Below are positions 17,680 to 26,263 of a DNA stretch of 64,000 bases, one piece after another. A program made the position numbers and the translations under genes. Source of the DNA: Poriferisodalis sp965214215 (GTDB lineage: Bacteria > Actinomycetota > Acidimicrobiia > Acidimicrobiales > Poriferisodalaceae); contig NZ_CBDCBD010000003.1 of the NCBI RefSeq assembly GCF_965214215.1, positions 2,938,165-3,002,164 of the forward strand, written 5' to 3'. The notes under the pieces are model-generated. The model was not told where the DNA came from, searched no databases, and saw only the letters and a program-made list of their open reading frames with translations. Within the stretch, counting starts at the first letter, position 1. Every line of letters starts with the position of its first letter.

Positions 17680-18483
17680 ATGTCCCTGATCGACGTGCGT
17701 GGCCTGAGCATCTACTTCGAGATCCACGGGAAAGGACCGCGGGTCGTCTGGCTGAGCGGGACGGGGGGTGACTTGCGCCAGAACCCGCTGCGCGGTCGCG
17801 GCCCGCTCGAACAGCATCACGAAGTGCTGATGTACGACCAGCGGGGACTCGGTCAGACGAGCAAGCCAGATATCCCCTATGCGATGGAGGACTACGCGGA
17901 CGATGCAGTTGCGCTGATGGATGCCTTCGGTTGGGACTGCGCCCACTTTGTTGGTGTCAGCTTCGGCGGGATGGTGGCCCAGCATGTTGCTCTGCGGCAT
18001 CCGGACCGGGTGGATCGACTCGTGCTGTGCTGCACATCATCGGGCGGCGCAGGCGGTTCGTCATTCGATCTGCTCTCAGTCGCCGATCTTCCGGTCGCAG
18101 AACGGCTTCGCACCGTCCTGCCGATTCACGACGTTCGCAACGAACCCGACGCCAATCCGCCCAGGTATGCGCCCATGTACGACAAGCTGGTCCCGCGTAT
18201 GTCGGGCCCGCCATTGAACGCGGACGACCCCGCCGCGGCGATGGGTGCGCGCCGCCAGCTCGAGGCCCGCGCACGCCACGACGTCTGGGAACGGCTCGCT
18301 GAGATCGTCGCACCCACATACGTGGTCGGCGGACTATTCGATCGGCAAGCGCCGCCGGAAAATCTCGAGAATCTGGCCGCAGCACTGCCCGACGCACGAA
18401 TGCAGCTCTTCGACGGGGGCCATATGTTCCTGCTGCAGGACCCTGCAGCGTGGACTGCGATTCTGGAGTTCCTAAATTCCTAG
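17680..18483 (+). CDS. Alpha/beta-fold hydrolase
   Basis: A 267-residue hydrolase of the 3-oxoadipate enol-lactonase / esterase type. The oxyanion-side strand is VVWLSGTGGDL, the nucleophile elbow GVSFGGMVAQH carries the serine, the acid is in GGLFDRQAPPENLENLA, and the histidine is in DGGHMFLLQDP. The QRGLGQTSKPD segment before the nucleophile is typical of small ester or lactone hydrolases. It stands alone, after the furA promoter region and before a convergent toxin-antitoxin pair. The substrate is not known. Confidence 0.9.
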   Translation: MSLIDVRGLSIYFEIHGKGPRVVWLSGTGGDLRQNPLRGRGPLEQHHEVLMYDQRGLGQTSKPDIPYAMEDYADDAVALMDAFGWDCAHFVGVSFGGMVAQHVALRHPDRVDRLVLCCTSSGGAGGSSFDLLSVADLPVAERLRTVLPIHDVRNEPDANPPRYAPMYDKLVPRMSGPPLNADDPAAAMGARRQLEARARHDVWERLAEIVAPTYVVGGLFDRQAPPENLENLAAALPDARMQLFDGGHMFLLQDPAAWTAILEFLNS

Positions 18484-18515
18484 GCCTCGTCGATCCGCCC
18501 AAATCCAGGTTCGCT

Positions 18516-18863
18516 CTACGTGGTGATGTCGAGGATGAGTCCGAGGACGTCACGGATTTGGGAGAGCGCGGCCGATCCGACGTTGCCCCGCGCTTCGCGA
18601 ATCCGTGCCGCGGATACTGCCCGGACGTGCTGGCACTGCGCCGCCGAGGCAGTGTCCAGCCCATTGTGAGGATCGGGCTCGAGCTCCACCTCGGACGCGA
18701 ACCCTCGTAGCGCTGACGTCAGCGGCACGACGTGTACGACACTTGGTTCATTGTCGAGCACGCGCTGGGCAGTCACCACGACTGCCGGATGGCGGAAACC
18801 TGCTTCTCGCCCTTCAGGCAGGCCGAGATCGAGGTCGACGACGTCACCCGAGGTCAGCATCAA
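18516..18863 (-). CDS. MazF/PemK-family toxin
   Basis: A 115-residue endoribonuclease-type toxin. It opens with LTSGDVVDLDLGLPEGREAG, equivalent to the RGdIv/P-G-E segment of MazF/PemK proteins, followed by HPAVVVTAQRVLD and the core strand VVHVVPLTSALRGFASEVEL. The C-terminal HVRAVSAARI and VLGLILDI helices match the fold. It starts 20 bases inside the 3' end of the RHH antitoxin gene, so the two are translationally coupled. It would cleave mRNA when free of the antitoxin. Confidence 0.85.
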   Translation of the reverse strand: MMLTSGDVVDLDLGLPEGREAGFRHPAVVVTAQRVLDNEPSVVHVVPLTSALRGFASEVELEPDPHNGLDTASAAQCQHVRAVSAARIREARGNVGSAALSQIRDVLGLILDITT

Positions 18864-19038
18864 GCCAGGCGGTCTCGGTTTCGCCGAGTTCCCCGCTCAA
18901 CTCCGCACCGATCTCGTCCTGGCGCAGCCGGCACACCGCCAATTTGACCGTGTCGCCCACGCTTGCGCCGAGCATCGCTGCGAGCTTCTTCAATTCCCGG
19001 TGCGTCACGACGTCGATGCGGACGCTGGTGCTTTGCAT
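18844..19038 (-). CDS. Ribbon-helix-helix antitoxin
   Basis: A 64-residue partner of the overlapping MazF-type toxin. The N-terminal SVRIDVVTHRELKKLAAMLG followed by VGDTVKLAVCRLRQDE has the beta-strand / two-helix layout of RHH DNA-binding proteins, with the acidic tail (TAWLDADLG) normally used to wrap the toxin. Two TGCATGCA palindromes at its start codon and just upstream are probable operators for autoregulation. Confidence 0.82.
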   Translation of the reverse strand: MQSTSVRIDVVTHRELKKLAAMLGASVGDTVKLAVCRLRQDEIGAELSGELGETETAWLDADLG

Positions 19039-19065
19039 GCAAATACGTTAACAGGGATGCATGCA
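19034..19065. promoter_or_regulatory. Paired TGCATGCA operators of the mazEF-like pair
   Basis: Two perfect 8-bp palindromes TGCATGCA at 19034-19041 and 19058-19065, 24 bp centre to centre. The first overlaps the antitoxin start codon. Repeated short palindromes at this position are typical of RHH antitoxin autoregulation. Confidence 0.55.
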
Positions 19066-19129
19066 CGACCCCTATGGCCAAAGGGCCTTATGCGCGCTGA
19101 TGACAGGAAACGGATGAGACAATGCTTGG

Positions 19130-19741
19130 GTGGCGCGCGTCGTCGACGATCTGCTTCGGCGTATCGCCGAATTTCATCGCAGCCGCCCAGCGGTGCCCGA
19201 GTTTCCGATGGTCGCCAACGTGCTCGACGCGCTGGACGAGGCCCGCAGTCCCATTCTGGTCGAGGCTCGCCATCTGCCGGTGCTGCGGCACCTTGACGCC
19301 GTTGAGCTCAGCGGCGACGACGCCGTCGACGCCGTGCTCGAGGAATTCCTGACCCTTGCGCCGTCTCTGCCGTGGATCCAGACCGCCGGCTATCGCGGCG
19401 TGTTGAGCCAGGAGTTCCACGACAACTACGGCTACGTGCAGCTGGTCGGCCCGAACTCGATCGTCGAGCATCGCTCGGTACGAATCGGCATCGCCGTGTG
19501 GGGCCCGAACCTGCACTACCCCAGCCACCATCACGAGGCCGAGGAGCTGTACCACGTGCTCGCCGGCGAGCCCTGTTTCAGCACCGACGGTGTGCCCCGC
19601 ACCACCAATCCCGGTATTGCGGTGCATCATGCACCGTGGCAGCCGCACCAGCAGGATTTCGGCGCGACACCGACGGTGCTGCTCTACTGCTGGACCGGCG
19701 CCGTGGTAGCCGACGCAGCGCTTGTCGAGGGCGCCTGCTGA
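19130..19741 (+). CDS. Cupin protein resembling DMSP lyases (DddL/DddQ type)
   Basis: A 203-residue protein, close to the length of DddQ, starting with GTG. The C-terminal half is a cupin with the metal motif HYPSHHHEAEELYHVLAG, followed by HHAPWQPHQQDF for the last histidine. The spacing H-x3-H-x3-E-x4-Y and the nearby W match the DMSP-lyase cupin group, which cleaves dimethylsulfoniopropionate to DMS and acrylate with a bound metal and a catalytic tyrosine. The N-terminal helical half (LLRRIAEFHRSRP) is also like that group. No DMSP transporter or acrylate-processing gene is adjacent, so the activity is an inference. Other small-molecule cupins are possible. Confidence 0.68.
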   Translation: MARVVDDLLRRIAEFHRSRPAVPEFPMVANVLDALDEARSPILVEARHLPVLRHLDAVELSGDDAVDAVLEEFLTLAPSLPWIQTAGYRGVLSQEFHDNYGYVQLVGPNSIVEHRSVRIGIAVWGPNLHYPSHHHEAEELYHVLAGEPCFSTDGVPRTTNPGIAVHHAPWQPHQQDFGATPTVLLYCWTGAVVADAALVEGAC

Positions 19742-19756
19742 ACGCTCGTGCGGGGG

Positions 19757-20200
19757 CTAGCCCTCGGCGACGGCCTTGAGATTCTCCAACGACTGGGCGA
19801 TGTTCTTCACCAGCAGGCTGTGACGGTCGTGCTTCTGGAAGAACTCCATGTCGAGAATCGGCGAATCGAAGCTCTCGGTAACCCGGCAGCCTGACGGCAT
19901 GGCCTCGATCTCGTAGCGCCACAGCGTGCGGCGGCCGTCCTGGGCAGGCACTTCGAACGCCCACTCCCGACCGGGATCGGCGGCTACGACGATGCAGCCC
20001 GCGTCCCACTTCATGTCGCCGTTCTGGTTGTAGCCACGGAACTTCGCTCCGACCTCAGCACCGGTCGAGCCGTCCTCCCACTCCGACTTGTAGCACTCAG
20101 GGCTGATCTCGCTTATGCGGGACAGGTCTGTCAGGATCCCGTACACCGCCTCGGGGCTTGCGGCAATGTCGATGCTGGTGCTGGCAGTGGTTTCAACCAT
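19757..20200 (-). CDS. SRPBCC-family polyketide-cyclase-like protein
   Basis: About 147 residues with the START/Bet v1-like helix-grip fold. N-terminal TSIDIAASPEAVYGILTDLS is the standard opening, followed by WDAGCIVVAADPGREWAFEV and TLWRYEIEAMPSGCRVTESF. Such proteins bind hydrophobic ligands or act as co-chaperones or cyclases. The start at 20200 (MVETTASTS) has AGGATG nine bases before it; the frame is open further upstream, but that part is unlike the family. It converges closely on the cupin gene. The 250-base space to the next gene holds only a 25-codon fragment (20323-20400) of unknown origin. Confidence 0.82.
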   Translation of the reverse strand: MVETTASTSIDIAASPEAVYGILTDLSRISEISPECYKSEWEDGSTGAEVGAKFRGYNQNGDMKWDAGCIVVAADPGREWAFEVPAQDGRRTLWRYEIEAMPSGCRVTESFDSPILDMEFFQKHDRHSLLVKNIAQSLENLKAVAEG

Positions 20201-20450
20201 GTTCGTCATCCTGTTCGGAAGTAGGAGCAGCGAGAGGCTATCGACATACAACCCACGAAATTGCGTTCGGAGCGGCGGTGGCATGACCAAGTGCCCGAAC
20301 ACATACCGCCCGGCTCGCCGGCATGGGCCGTCCGGTCAAGAAGGTGACCGGCGCCACCTGGGGTTGGCCCGACGAAGGCTTCGAATTCGACGCCACTTGA
20401 ACGGGGCCGCAGCGCGGTGCGGCACCTCAATCGGCGGCGGCGCTGCGAAG

Positions 20451-21536
20451 TCAGTCGAATTTGATGACCGAGCGGACGACCTTGCCGGCTTTCATGTCGG
20501 CGAAGCCTTCGTTGATCTGATCGAGGGTGATCACCGCCGATACCCACTCATCGAGATGCAGCCGGCCTTGCAGATACAGCTCGACGAGGCGCGGCATGTC
20601 GATGCGGAAGCGGTTCGATCCCATGGACGAACCCTTCAGCGTGCGGCCCCGCAACAGTTGCATTCCGTCCACAGAGATCTTCTGATCCGCCGGGATCATG
20701 CCGACGATCGTGGCGGTTCCGCCCAAGGCCAACATATTGAACGCCTGCTCTGCGGTGGTGTTCATGCCCAGGCATTCGATGGCGTGATGCACTCCCCCGC
20801 CGGTGAGCTCCAGCACAGCCTCGACAGGGTCTGACTCGAGCGGGTTCACTGCGTCGGTTGCGCCCAGCATGCGCGCCAGCTCCAGCTTGTCGGAGTTGGT
20901 GTCAATGGCGATGATTCGACCGGCGCCCGCAATGTGCGCTCCTTCGACTGCGGCCATGCCGACGCCGCCGCATCCGATGACCGCCACTGTCTCGCCCCAG
21001 CGGACCTGCGCCGTGTTGTTGACCGCTCCGAAGCCGGTCATGACCCCGCAGCCGACCAGCGCCGCCTTCTCCAGCGGCATGTCGTCGCGGATCTTCACGA
21101 GGGCGTGCTCGTGCACCAGCATCAACTCGGCGAACGCCGAGAGGTTCAGGAAGCCGTGCAGCGACTCGGGCCGGTCCCACTCCAGGCGATCACTGGCGCC
21201 CGGCGGCAGCTTGACCGTGGTGTCCGAGCAGGTGGACGGATTGCCCGACAGGCAGCGCTCGCACTCGCCGCAGAAGACGGAAAGGCAGGTGATGACATGG
21301 TCGCCGGGCTTGACATAGGTGACGTGGCTGCCGACAGCTTCGACGACGCCGGCAGCTTCGTGGCCGAGCACCGCGGGCAGCGGATGGGGGAAGAGCCCTT
21401 CGATGAAGTGCAGATCGGAATGGCAAAGACCGGCATAGGCGGTCGCGATCAGGACTTCCCGTGGGCCTGGGTTGCGTGTCGCGACGTCAGCGATCTCCAT
21501 CGGCTGGTGCGGTTCGTGCAGGACTGCCGCCTTCAT
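20451..21536 (-). CDS. Zinc-dependent alcohol dehydrogenase (MDR superfamily)
   Basis: A 361-residue NAD(P)-dependent medium-chain dehydrogenase. The catalytic zinc ligands are visible in AGLCHSDLHFIEG, GHEAAGVVEAVG and later VGCGVMTGFG. The structural zinc site is the four-cysteine lobe CLSVFCGECERCLSGNPSTC. The Rossmann motif is VIGCGGVGMAAVEGA with the acidic AIDTNSDKLELARMLGA following, which favours NAD. This is the class III/NDMA-like branch that handles primary alcohols or aldehydes. It is upstream of the copper ATPase but separated by 59 bases and read in the same direction, so co-transcription is possible. Confidence 0.93.
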   Translation of the reverse strand: MKAAVLHEPHQPMEIADVATRNPGPREVLIATAYAGLCHSDLHFIEGLFPHPLPAVLGHEAAGVVEAVGSHVTYVKPGDHVITCLSVFCGECERCLSGNPSTCSDTTVKLPPGASDRLEWDRPESLHGFLNLSAFAELMLVHEHALVKIRDDMPLEKAALVGCGVMTGFGAVNNTAQVRWGETVAVIGCGGVGMAAVEGAHIAGAGRIIAIDTNSDKLELARMLGATDAVNPLESDPVEAVLELTGGGVHHAIECLGMNTTAEQAFNMLALGGTATIVGMIPADQKISVDGMQLLRGRTLKGSSMGSNRFRIDMPRLVELYLQGRLHLDEWVSAVITLDQINEGFADMKAGKVVRSVIKFD

Positions 21537-21595
21537 ATGGATACCTCTCGGTCAGTCGCGTTCATGCAGCGGACCATTTGTCGTCGGTCACGCAG

Positions 21596-23872
21596 TCAGA
21601 CAGTCTGGCGGCTGCCGGTGAAGCGTCGCAGCCGGAGGCTGTTGGTGACGACGAACAGCGACGAGACGCCCATTGCGCCGGCGGCGATCATGGGGTTCAG
21701 GATGCCCAACGCCGCGAGCGGGATCGCCGCCGCGTTATAGGCGAATGCCCAGAACAAGTTTCCCTTGATCGTCGACAGGGTGCGACGCGACAGCGCGATG
21801 GCATCGGCAACTGCCCGCAGATCGCCGCTCACGACGGTGAGGTCCGAGGCCTCGATCGCCACATCGGTGCCGGTGCCGACGGCGATGCCCAGGTCGGCCT
21901 GGGCCAGTGCTGGGGCATCGTTGATGCCGTCCCCTACCATCGCCACTCGCATGCCGGCCGCCTGGAGCCGCTCCACCTCGGCGGCCTTGTCAGCGGGATA
22001 CACCTCGGAAATCACAGACTCGATTCCGACCTTGGCCGCGACGGTGTGGGCAGTTCGCTCGTTGTCGCCGGTGAGCAGCGTGACTCCGAGACCTTGGTCA
22101 CGCAGCGCCGCGACTGCCTCTCGTGAGGTCGATTTGATGCGGTCGGCGACGACCAGGACCATCTCCGCTGTCCCGTTGCGGCCAGCGAGAACGGCGGTCG
22201 CTCCGGCAGCCTCGGCGCTTGCGGCAGCCGCTTCGACGGGGCCGGGCACGGCGTCGAACAGGCTGCGGCGGCCCACCCGAACCTCGACGCCGCCGATCAA
22301 GGCGGTCACACCCGAGCCCGGCATGGTCTCGAACTCGTCCACGTCAACCAGCACGTCGACGGAGCCGGCGATGGCTTGGGCGATCGGATGGGACGACAGC
22401 GCCTCGGCCGATGCCGCCAACCGCTGCACTTCGTCGCGTTCGGCGGCAGAGAGCTGCACCGGATGGACACCGGCGAGCGTCATGGCCCCCTCGGTGAGCG
22501 TGCCGGTCTTGTCCACCAGCACCACGTCCACCGCGCGGGTGTCCTCGAGGACTTCGCCTCCTTTGATGATCACACCCAATTGGGCGCCGCGGCCCGTTCC
22601 CACCATGATCCCCAACGGCGTCGCCAGCCCCAGAGCGCACGGACAGGCGATGATCAGCACGGCCACCGCAGCACTGAAAGCCGCGCTGGCCTCGTTGCCC
22701 AGCAACAGCCAGGCCGTCAGCGTGACGATCCCAGTGGCGATGGCGATGGGCACGAACACCGACGACACCCGATCGGCGAGCCGCTGCACCTCTGCCCGGC
22801 TGCCCTGAGCTTCGTTGACCAGCCGGATGATCTGTGCCAGCGCAGTGTCGGCGCCCACCTTCGTCGCCTCGACGACGAGAGCTCCGTTGGCATTGATCGT
22901 GGCGCCGATCACCTCGTCTCCAGGCCCAACCTCGATCGGCACCGGCTCCCCGGTCACCATCGACGCATCGACCGCGGAGCGCCCGTCCACGATCATGCCG
23001 TCGGTGGCGATCCGCTCCCCCGGCCGGACCACGAATCGCATGCCGACGGCCAGATCTGCGATTGCGATCTCCCGGCCGTCCGCCAGTTGGGCTGTCCTCA
23101 CGCCCAGATCGGCGAGCGACCGGATCGCGTCACCCGAGCGGCGCTTGGCCCGAAGCTCCAGCCACTTGCCCAGCAGGATCAGCGTGACGATCACGGCGCC
23201 GGTCTCGAAGTACACATGACCGTCGCCGATGCCGGCGGCTGACACAGCGAGCGACCATCCCAGAGCCGAGAGCGACCCCATCGACACGAGCGTGTCCATC
23301 GTGGTGGCGCCATGGCGCAAGTTCACCGCCGCGGCTCGATGGAACGGCCACCCCGATCCCACAATCACGACGGTCGCCAGCACGGCGGCCAGCCATTCCC
23401 ACCCGTCGAATTGCAGCGCCGGGATCATGGAGATCAGCACCGCGGGCACCGTCAGCACCGCACCGATGGCCAGCCGGGTGAGCAGATCCGTCTGGCGCCT
23501 CTGCTCGGCTGCATCGCCGTCGCCCCCAGCAATGACCGAGTAGCCCAGCGCTGCGATCTCGGCAGCGAGGTACGACTCGTCGAGCGACCCGTCGTGGGCG
23601 ATCGTGGCCCGCCCAGTAGCGAAGTTCACCTGTGCCGCCGCCACGGCGTCCATCTCGTCGAGCCGGTGTTGGATCCGGCTCGCGCACGCGGCGCACGTCA
23701 TCCCGTCGATATGCACGAGCAGGCGCGTACTGTCGAACTCCCTCGTCGGGTCCCCTGTTGATTCCCGCTCTTGTTCCCCGTCCTCATGCGATACGGGCTC
23801 ACGGGCCGCTCGGGCCACGGCTTCGCCGTTCGGCTCAGCCTCTGGATCGGATCGGGCGGTTGCCGTGGTCAT
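21596..23872 (-). CDS. copA: Copper-translocating P1B-type ATPase CopA
   Basis: Membrane pump that exports Cu(I) using ATP. 758 residues: an N-terminal heavy-metal-associated domain with GMTCAACASRI, membrane helices, the actuator loop VTGEPVPIEV, the metal-binding CPC in IIACPCALGLATP, the phosphorylation site DKTGTLTEGA, the SSHPIAQAI loop and the GDGINDAPAL hinge. FAYNAAAIPLA and MGVSSLFVVTNSLR in the last helices carry the YN and MxxSS ligands of Cu(I) pumps. The start overlaps the upstream DUF1330 gene by four bases (ATGA). Codons 10-36 are encoded by a dispersed repeat also found at 29631. Upstream in-frame codons belong to the neighbouring gene in another frame. Confidence 0.95.
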   Translation of the reverse strand: MTTATARSDPEAEPNGEAVARAAREPVSHEDGEQERESTGDPTREFDSTRLLVHIDGMTCAACASRIQHRLDEMDAVAAAQVNFATGRATIAHDGSLDESYLAAEIAALGYSVIAGGDGDAAEQRRQTDLLTRLAIGAVLTVPAVLISMIPALQFDGWEWLAAVLATVVIVGSGWPFHRAAAVNLRHGATTMDTLVSMGSLSALGWSLAVSAAGIGDGHVYFETGAVIVTLILLGKWLELRAKRRSGDAIRSLADLGVRTAQLADGREIAIADLAVGMRFVVRPGERIATDGMIVDGRSAVDASMVTGEPVPIEVGPGDEVIGATINANGALVVEATKVGADTALAQIIRLVNEAQGSRAEVQRLADRVSSVFVPIAIATGIVTLTAWLLLGNEASAAFSAAVAVLIIACPCALGLATPLGIMVGTGRGAQLGVIIKGGEVLEDTRAVDVVLVDKTGTLTEGAMTLAGVHPVQLSAAERDEVQRLAASAEALSSHPIAQAIAGSVDVLVDVDEFETMPGSGVTALIGGVEVRVGRRSLFDAVPGPVEAAAASAEAAGATAVLAGRNGTAEMVLVVADRIKSTSREAVAALRDQGLGVTLLTGDNERTAHTVAAKVGIESVISEVYPADKAAEVERLQAAGMRVAMVGDGINDAPALAQADLGIAVGTGTDVAIEASDLTVVSGDLRAVADAIALSRRTLSTIKGNLFWAFAYNAAAIPLAALGILNPMIAAGAMGVSSLFVVTNSLRLRRFTGSRQTV
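23764..23844. repeat. Dispersed repeat, copy 1 (inside the copA 5' coding region)
   Basis: An 81-bp segment matches 29631-29711 with no gaps and about 11 differences. A central run of about 39 bases, including GGGCTCACGGGCCGCTCGGG, is identical in both. Here it is translated in the copper ATPase as RAAREPV and neighbouring polar residues, ahead of the metal-binding domain. Confidence 0.75.
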
Positions 23873-24291
23873 CCGCGGACGAACTGGGCGACCGTCTCGA
23901 TGTTCAGCTGACCGGCCAGCCCCGCTGTGCGGTGCACTGCTGCGTCGCGCCACTCCTGCGACGACGACATCGCCAGCAATGCCCCCCGGTTCGGGTACTT
24001 GGCGATAGCGACCTCGTCCCACAAATCCTCGACCTGCCCGAGCGACAGGAACGTCACGTCCGCCGCAAACTGGATCTCGCCGCCGTAGTCACGGATAATC
24101 CTCGACACCGCGCGCCCGTACAGCTGGTATGCCTCGTAGCCGCTCAGATCGGTCTCACGCCCGTCTTCGTACTCGGCCGCTTCCTTGAACTTCAGCAGGT
24201 TGACCATGTAGATCGGCCCATCAGGCCCAGGCTGCATCATCTCGTCGATGCGCTCGGGGCTCGTGGGCATCACTTCATTGACGACCTCCAT
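23869..24291 (-). CDS. DUF1330-family protein
   Basis: A 140-residue ferredoxin-like-fold protein. The phrase IYMVNLLKFKEAAEYEDG followed by DLSGYEAYQLYGRAVSRII is the usual DUF1330 opening, and FLSLGQVEDLWDEVAIAKYP with NRGALLAMSSSQEW matches its second half. The family's biochemical function is not known. It overlaps copA by four bases and should be translated with it, though a role in copper handling is not established. Confidence 0.85.
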   Translation of the reverse strand: MEVVNEVMPTSPERIDEMMQPGPDGPIYMVNLLKFKEAAEYEDGRETDLSGYEAYQLYGRAVSRIIRDYGGEIQFAADVTFLSLGQVEDLWDEVAIAKYPNRGALLAMSSSQEWRDAAVHRTAGLAGQLNIETVAQFVRG

Positions 24292-24386
24292 CGGGTCACC
24301 CTCCTGTCGTGGGCATAGGCCCCGTCAGTCAACTACGTCGAAGGTCACAGACCATGCGTCCGCGCTGCACGAAGGCGGCGACGCCG

Positions 24387-25517
24387 TCAAGCGTGCCCGA
24401 CGAGCAACGTGAGCTGCCCGGTCTGCCGCTTCTTGCCGGTCTGCAGCACTCGTCCCGTCGGCACCGCGGTGATCTCGACCGCACCGTCGTCAAAGCCCGC
24501 GCTGACAGACTCGGCGACGAGGTCCATGTCTCGCATCGGGCCCCAGAACGGTTCATGGTTGTAGTAGGTGTCCCAGTCGATCATCGCCTGAGTGACCGGG
24601 TCGACGCCGGCGTATCCGGCGAAGTCGCCGTGCACCATGAGCCCGCCAGGAGCCAGCAGGCGGCGGCACTCGGCCAAGGTGTTCCGCAGCGCTGCGGGGG
24701 ACATCTCGTGAATCACAATGTGGGACACGATCAGGTCGAAATGGCCGTCGGGAAAATCGGTGCACTCAGCGTTCTGCTGAGAGAAATGAACTTTCCGCCC
24801 GAGCGACTCGGCCCTCGCATGGGCGTAGCGCAGCACCGGTGCGCCCAGGTCGATGGCGTGGACTTCTGCGGCGGGAAACGCGTCGACGTAGGGCAGCGTG
24901 GAATTGCCCGAGGTGCAGCCCATGTCCAGAATCCGCCGCGGCGAGAACTCAGGGTGAGAGACCGCCAGGAAATTCCGGCAGACGGACTGGCCGTAGTTGT
25001 CGTTGAGGGCACCTATCTGACCCATCGCGTAGACGTAGACGCCGCGGTCGAACAGCGCCCCGACCCCCACGTCGCCGTCCATGTACTCGCCCCGGTAGCC
25101 GCCCGGCATGGCGTGGATGTCGACCTCGGCGTTGTACCAAGGGATCTCGAGATCGGGGTCAAGCCGCAGCGTCCCGAGCCCCACATCGGCTGCACGGGCA
25201 CGCTCTGCGAGCTCGTCGGCCTGGCGAGCGATGGCATCGCCGACCGAACTCCACAGCAGGTGCTGACTGGATCGACGTACCGAACTCCACAGCCGGTAAT
25301 ACATGTCCGAGCTCAGCGCCTCACGGACTTCATGGCGGTCAGCAGGCTCGGCCCCGTGCTCGCAGACCCACCGGTCCCGGACCCTGCCGTCATAGACCTC
25401 CCGCACACCGGGGCTGACCCGGGTCGCGATATGCGACTTCAGTGCTTGGACGAAGCTCTCCCGAGCGGTCTCGTCATGTGTTTCGGTGGGAAGAAGCGGG
25501 TGTCGTTGCTGGCTCAT
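24387..25517 (-). CDS. SAM-dependent class I methyltransferase
   Basis: About 376 residues. The SAM-binding core is in the C-terminal half: RRILDMGCTSGNSTLPYVD (motif I), AEVHAIDLGAPVLRYAHARA (acidic end of strand 2), FSQQNAECTDFPDGHFDLIV and SHIVIHEMSPAALRNTL. The N-terminal 170 residues are a separate helical region seen in larger natural-product-type methyltransferases. MSQQRHPLLP at 25517 is preceded by GGGAG; an upstream ATG at 25532 directly follows the previous gene's stop. It is probably co-transcribed with the small gene upstream. The substrate is unknown. Confidence 0.87.
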   Translation of the reverse strand: MSQQRHPLLPTETHDETARESFVQALKSHIATRVSPGVREVYDGRVRDRWVCEHGAEPADRHEVREALSSDMYYRLWSSVRRSSQHLLWSSVGDAIARQADELAERARAADVGLGTLRLDPDLEIPWYNAEVDIHAMPGGYRGEYMDGDVGVGALFDRGVYVYAMGQIGALNDNYGQSVCRNFLAVSHPEFSPRRILDMGCTSGNSTLPYVDAFPAAEVHAIDLGAPVLRYAHARAESLGRKVHFSQQNAECTDFPDGHFDLIVSHIVIHEMSPAALRNTLAECRRLLAPGGLMVHGDFAGYAGVDPVTQAMIDWDTYYNHEPFWGPMRDMDLVAESVSAGFDDGAVEITAVPTGRVLQTGKKRQTGQLTLLVGHA

Positions 25518-25532
25518 CTGGTTGTCTCCCAT

Positions 25533-25922
25533 CTAGAGCTCGGCGAATGCGCGGTCGACGATCTGGAGATACCGGTCCTCGGTGTCGCCGGCCAGCGCTT
25601 CTTCGCGCATCTCCTCGAACACGCGGTACACGCGACCGGCGAACGCTGCCGCTTCAGCCGCCCGGTCGGCAGTTTCCGCGTCGTCGGGTCGGTACGCCTC
25701 GATCGCGGCTGCGACGTCGATGCCGGCCTCGGCAAGCACCGCTTCGAGCGTGCGCTGCCGTTCCCGCAACGCCCACACCTCGGACGCCAAGGCCGTCACG
25801 ATCGCCAAGACTGCATCGGTCGCGCCCCCGTCATCGAAGAAGGTCGGTCTCGCTCCGCGTGCCGTCGTCGGAAAATTCCGCCCCTCGACCGGCTGAGCTT
25901 GCGGCGCTGTGGGCTCGCCCAT
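25533..25922 (-). CDS. Hypothetical protein, helical, in operon with the methyltransferase
   Basis: A 129-residue protein not recognised. The central part TDAVLAIVTALASEVWALRE and RQRTLEAVLAEAGIDVAAAI is strongly helical and could form a coiled coil. The tail YRVFEEMREEALAGDTEDRY is acidic. There is no signal peptide or membrane helix. It stops immediately before the methyltransferase gene, so it may be a partner subunit of that enzyme. It starts at ATG 25922 (MGEPTAPQAQ). Confidence 0.65.
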   Translation of the reverse strand: MGEPTAPQAQPVEGRNFPTTARGARPTFFDDGGATDAVLAIVTALASEVWALRERQRTLEAVLAEAGIDVAAAIEAYRPDDAETADRAAEAAAFAGRVYRVFEEMREEALAGDTEDRYLQIVDRAFAEL

Positions 25923-25954
25923 CGCTACAGCTTCCCAGACTTTCGCTCGACCCG

Positions 25955-26263
25955 TCAGCAGCCAGTGGCATCGCGTAGGCGACGACACGCCTGCTCCATG
26001 CGGCCCTCGCTGAGCCGGGTGACGAACCGTCTGAAGCGTGTGCGCCCGATGGTGTGGAGGTTGTCGAAGTTGACGACGCAATCTGTGGGCACGCCGTCGG
26101 AAACGGAAGCGAGCTCCAGTTCCGAAACCAACCCGCGTCGTGTCCTGGTCAGCACCGCCACGACGACGGCGCCGATCCGGTCGGCCACGGGATCGCGGGT
26201 AAGCACGAGGACCGGCCTGTCACCGTCAGGGGCGGCCGCGAACCAGACTTCACCGCGTCGCAT
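25955..26263 (-). CDS. MazF/PemK-family toxin
   Basis: A 102-residue ribonuclease toxin. The start MRRGEVWFAAAPDGDRPVLV is the classic MazF opening (RGeVw and the R-P-VLV loop), followed by IGAVVVAVLTRTRRGLVSEL and VPTDCVVNFDNLHTIGRTRF, equivalent to the LPxdSvvnvdql segment. It overlaps the upstream RHH antitoxin gene by 14 bases. Upstream in-frame codons lie within the antitoxin gene and are not part of the protein. Confidence 0.92.
   Translation of the reverse strand: MRRGEVWFAAAPDGDRPVLVLTRDPVADRIGAVVVAVLTRTRRGLVSELELASVSDGVPTDCVVNFDNLHTIGRTRFRRFVTRLSEGRMEQACRRLRDATGC

Noticed and set aside
20323..20400. 25-codon frame MGRPVKKVTGATWGWPDEG
   Set aside because: Too short to assign, no ribosome site recognised; may be a gene end but nothing supports a call.
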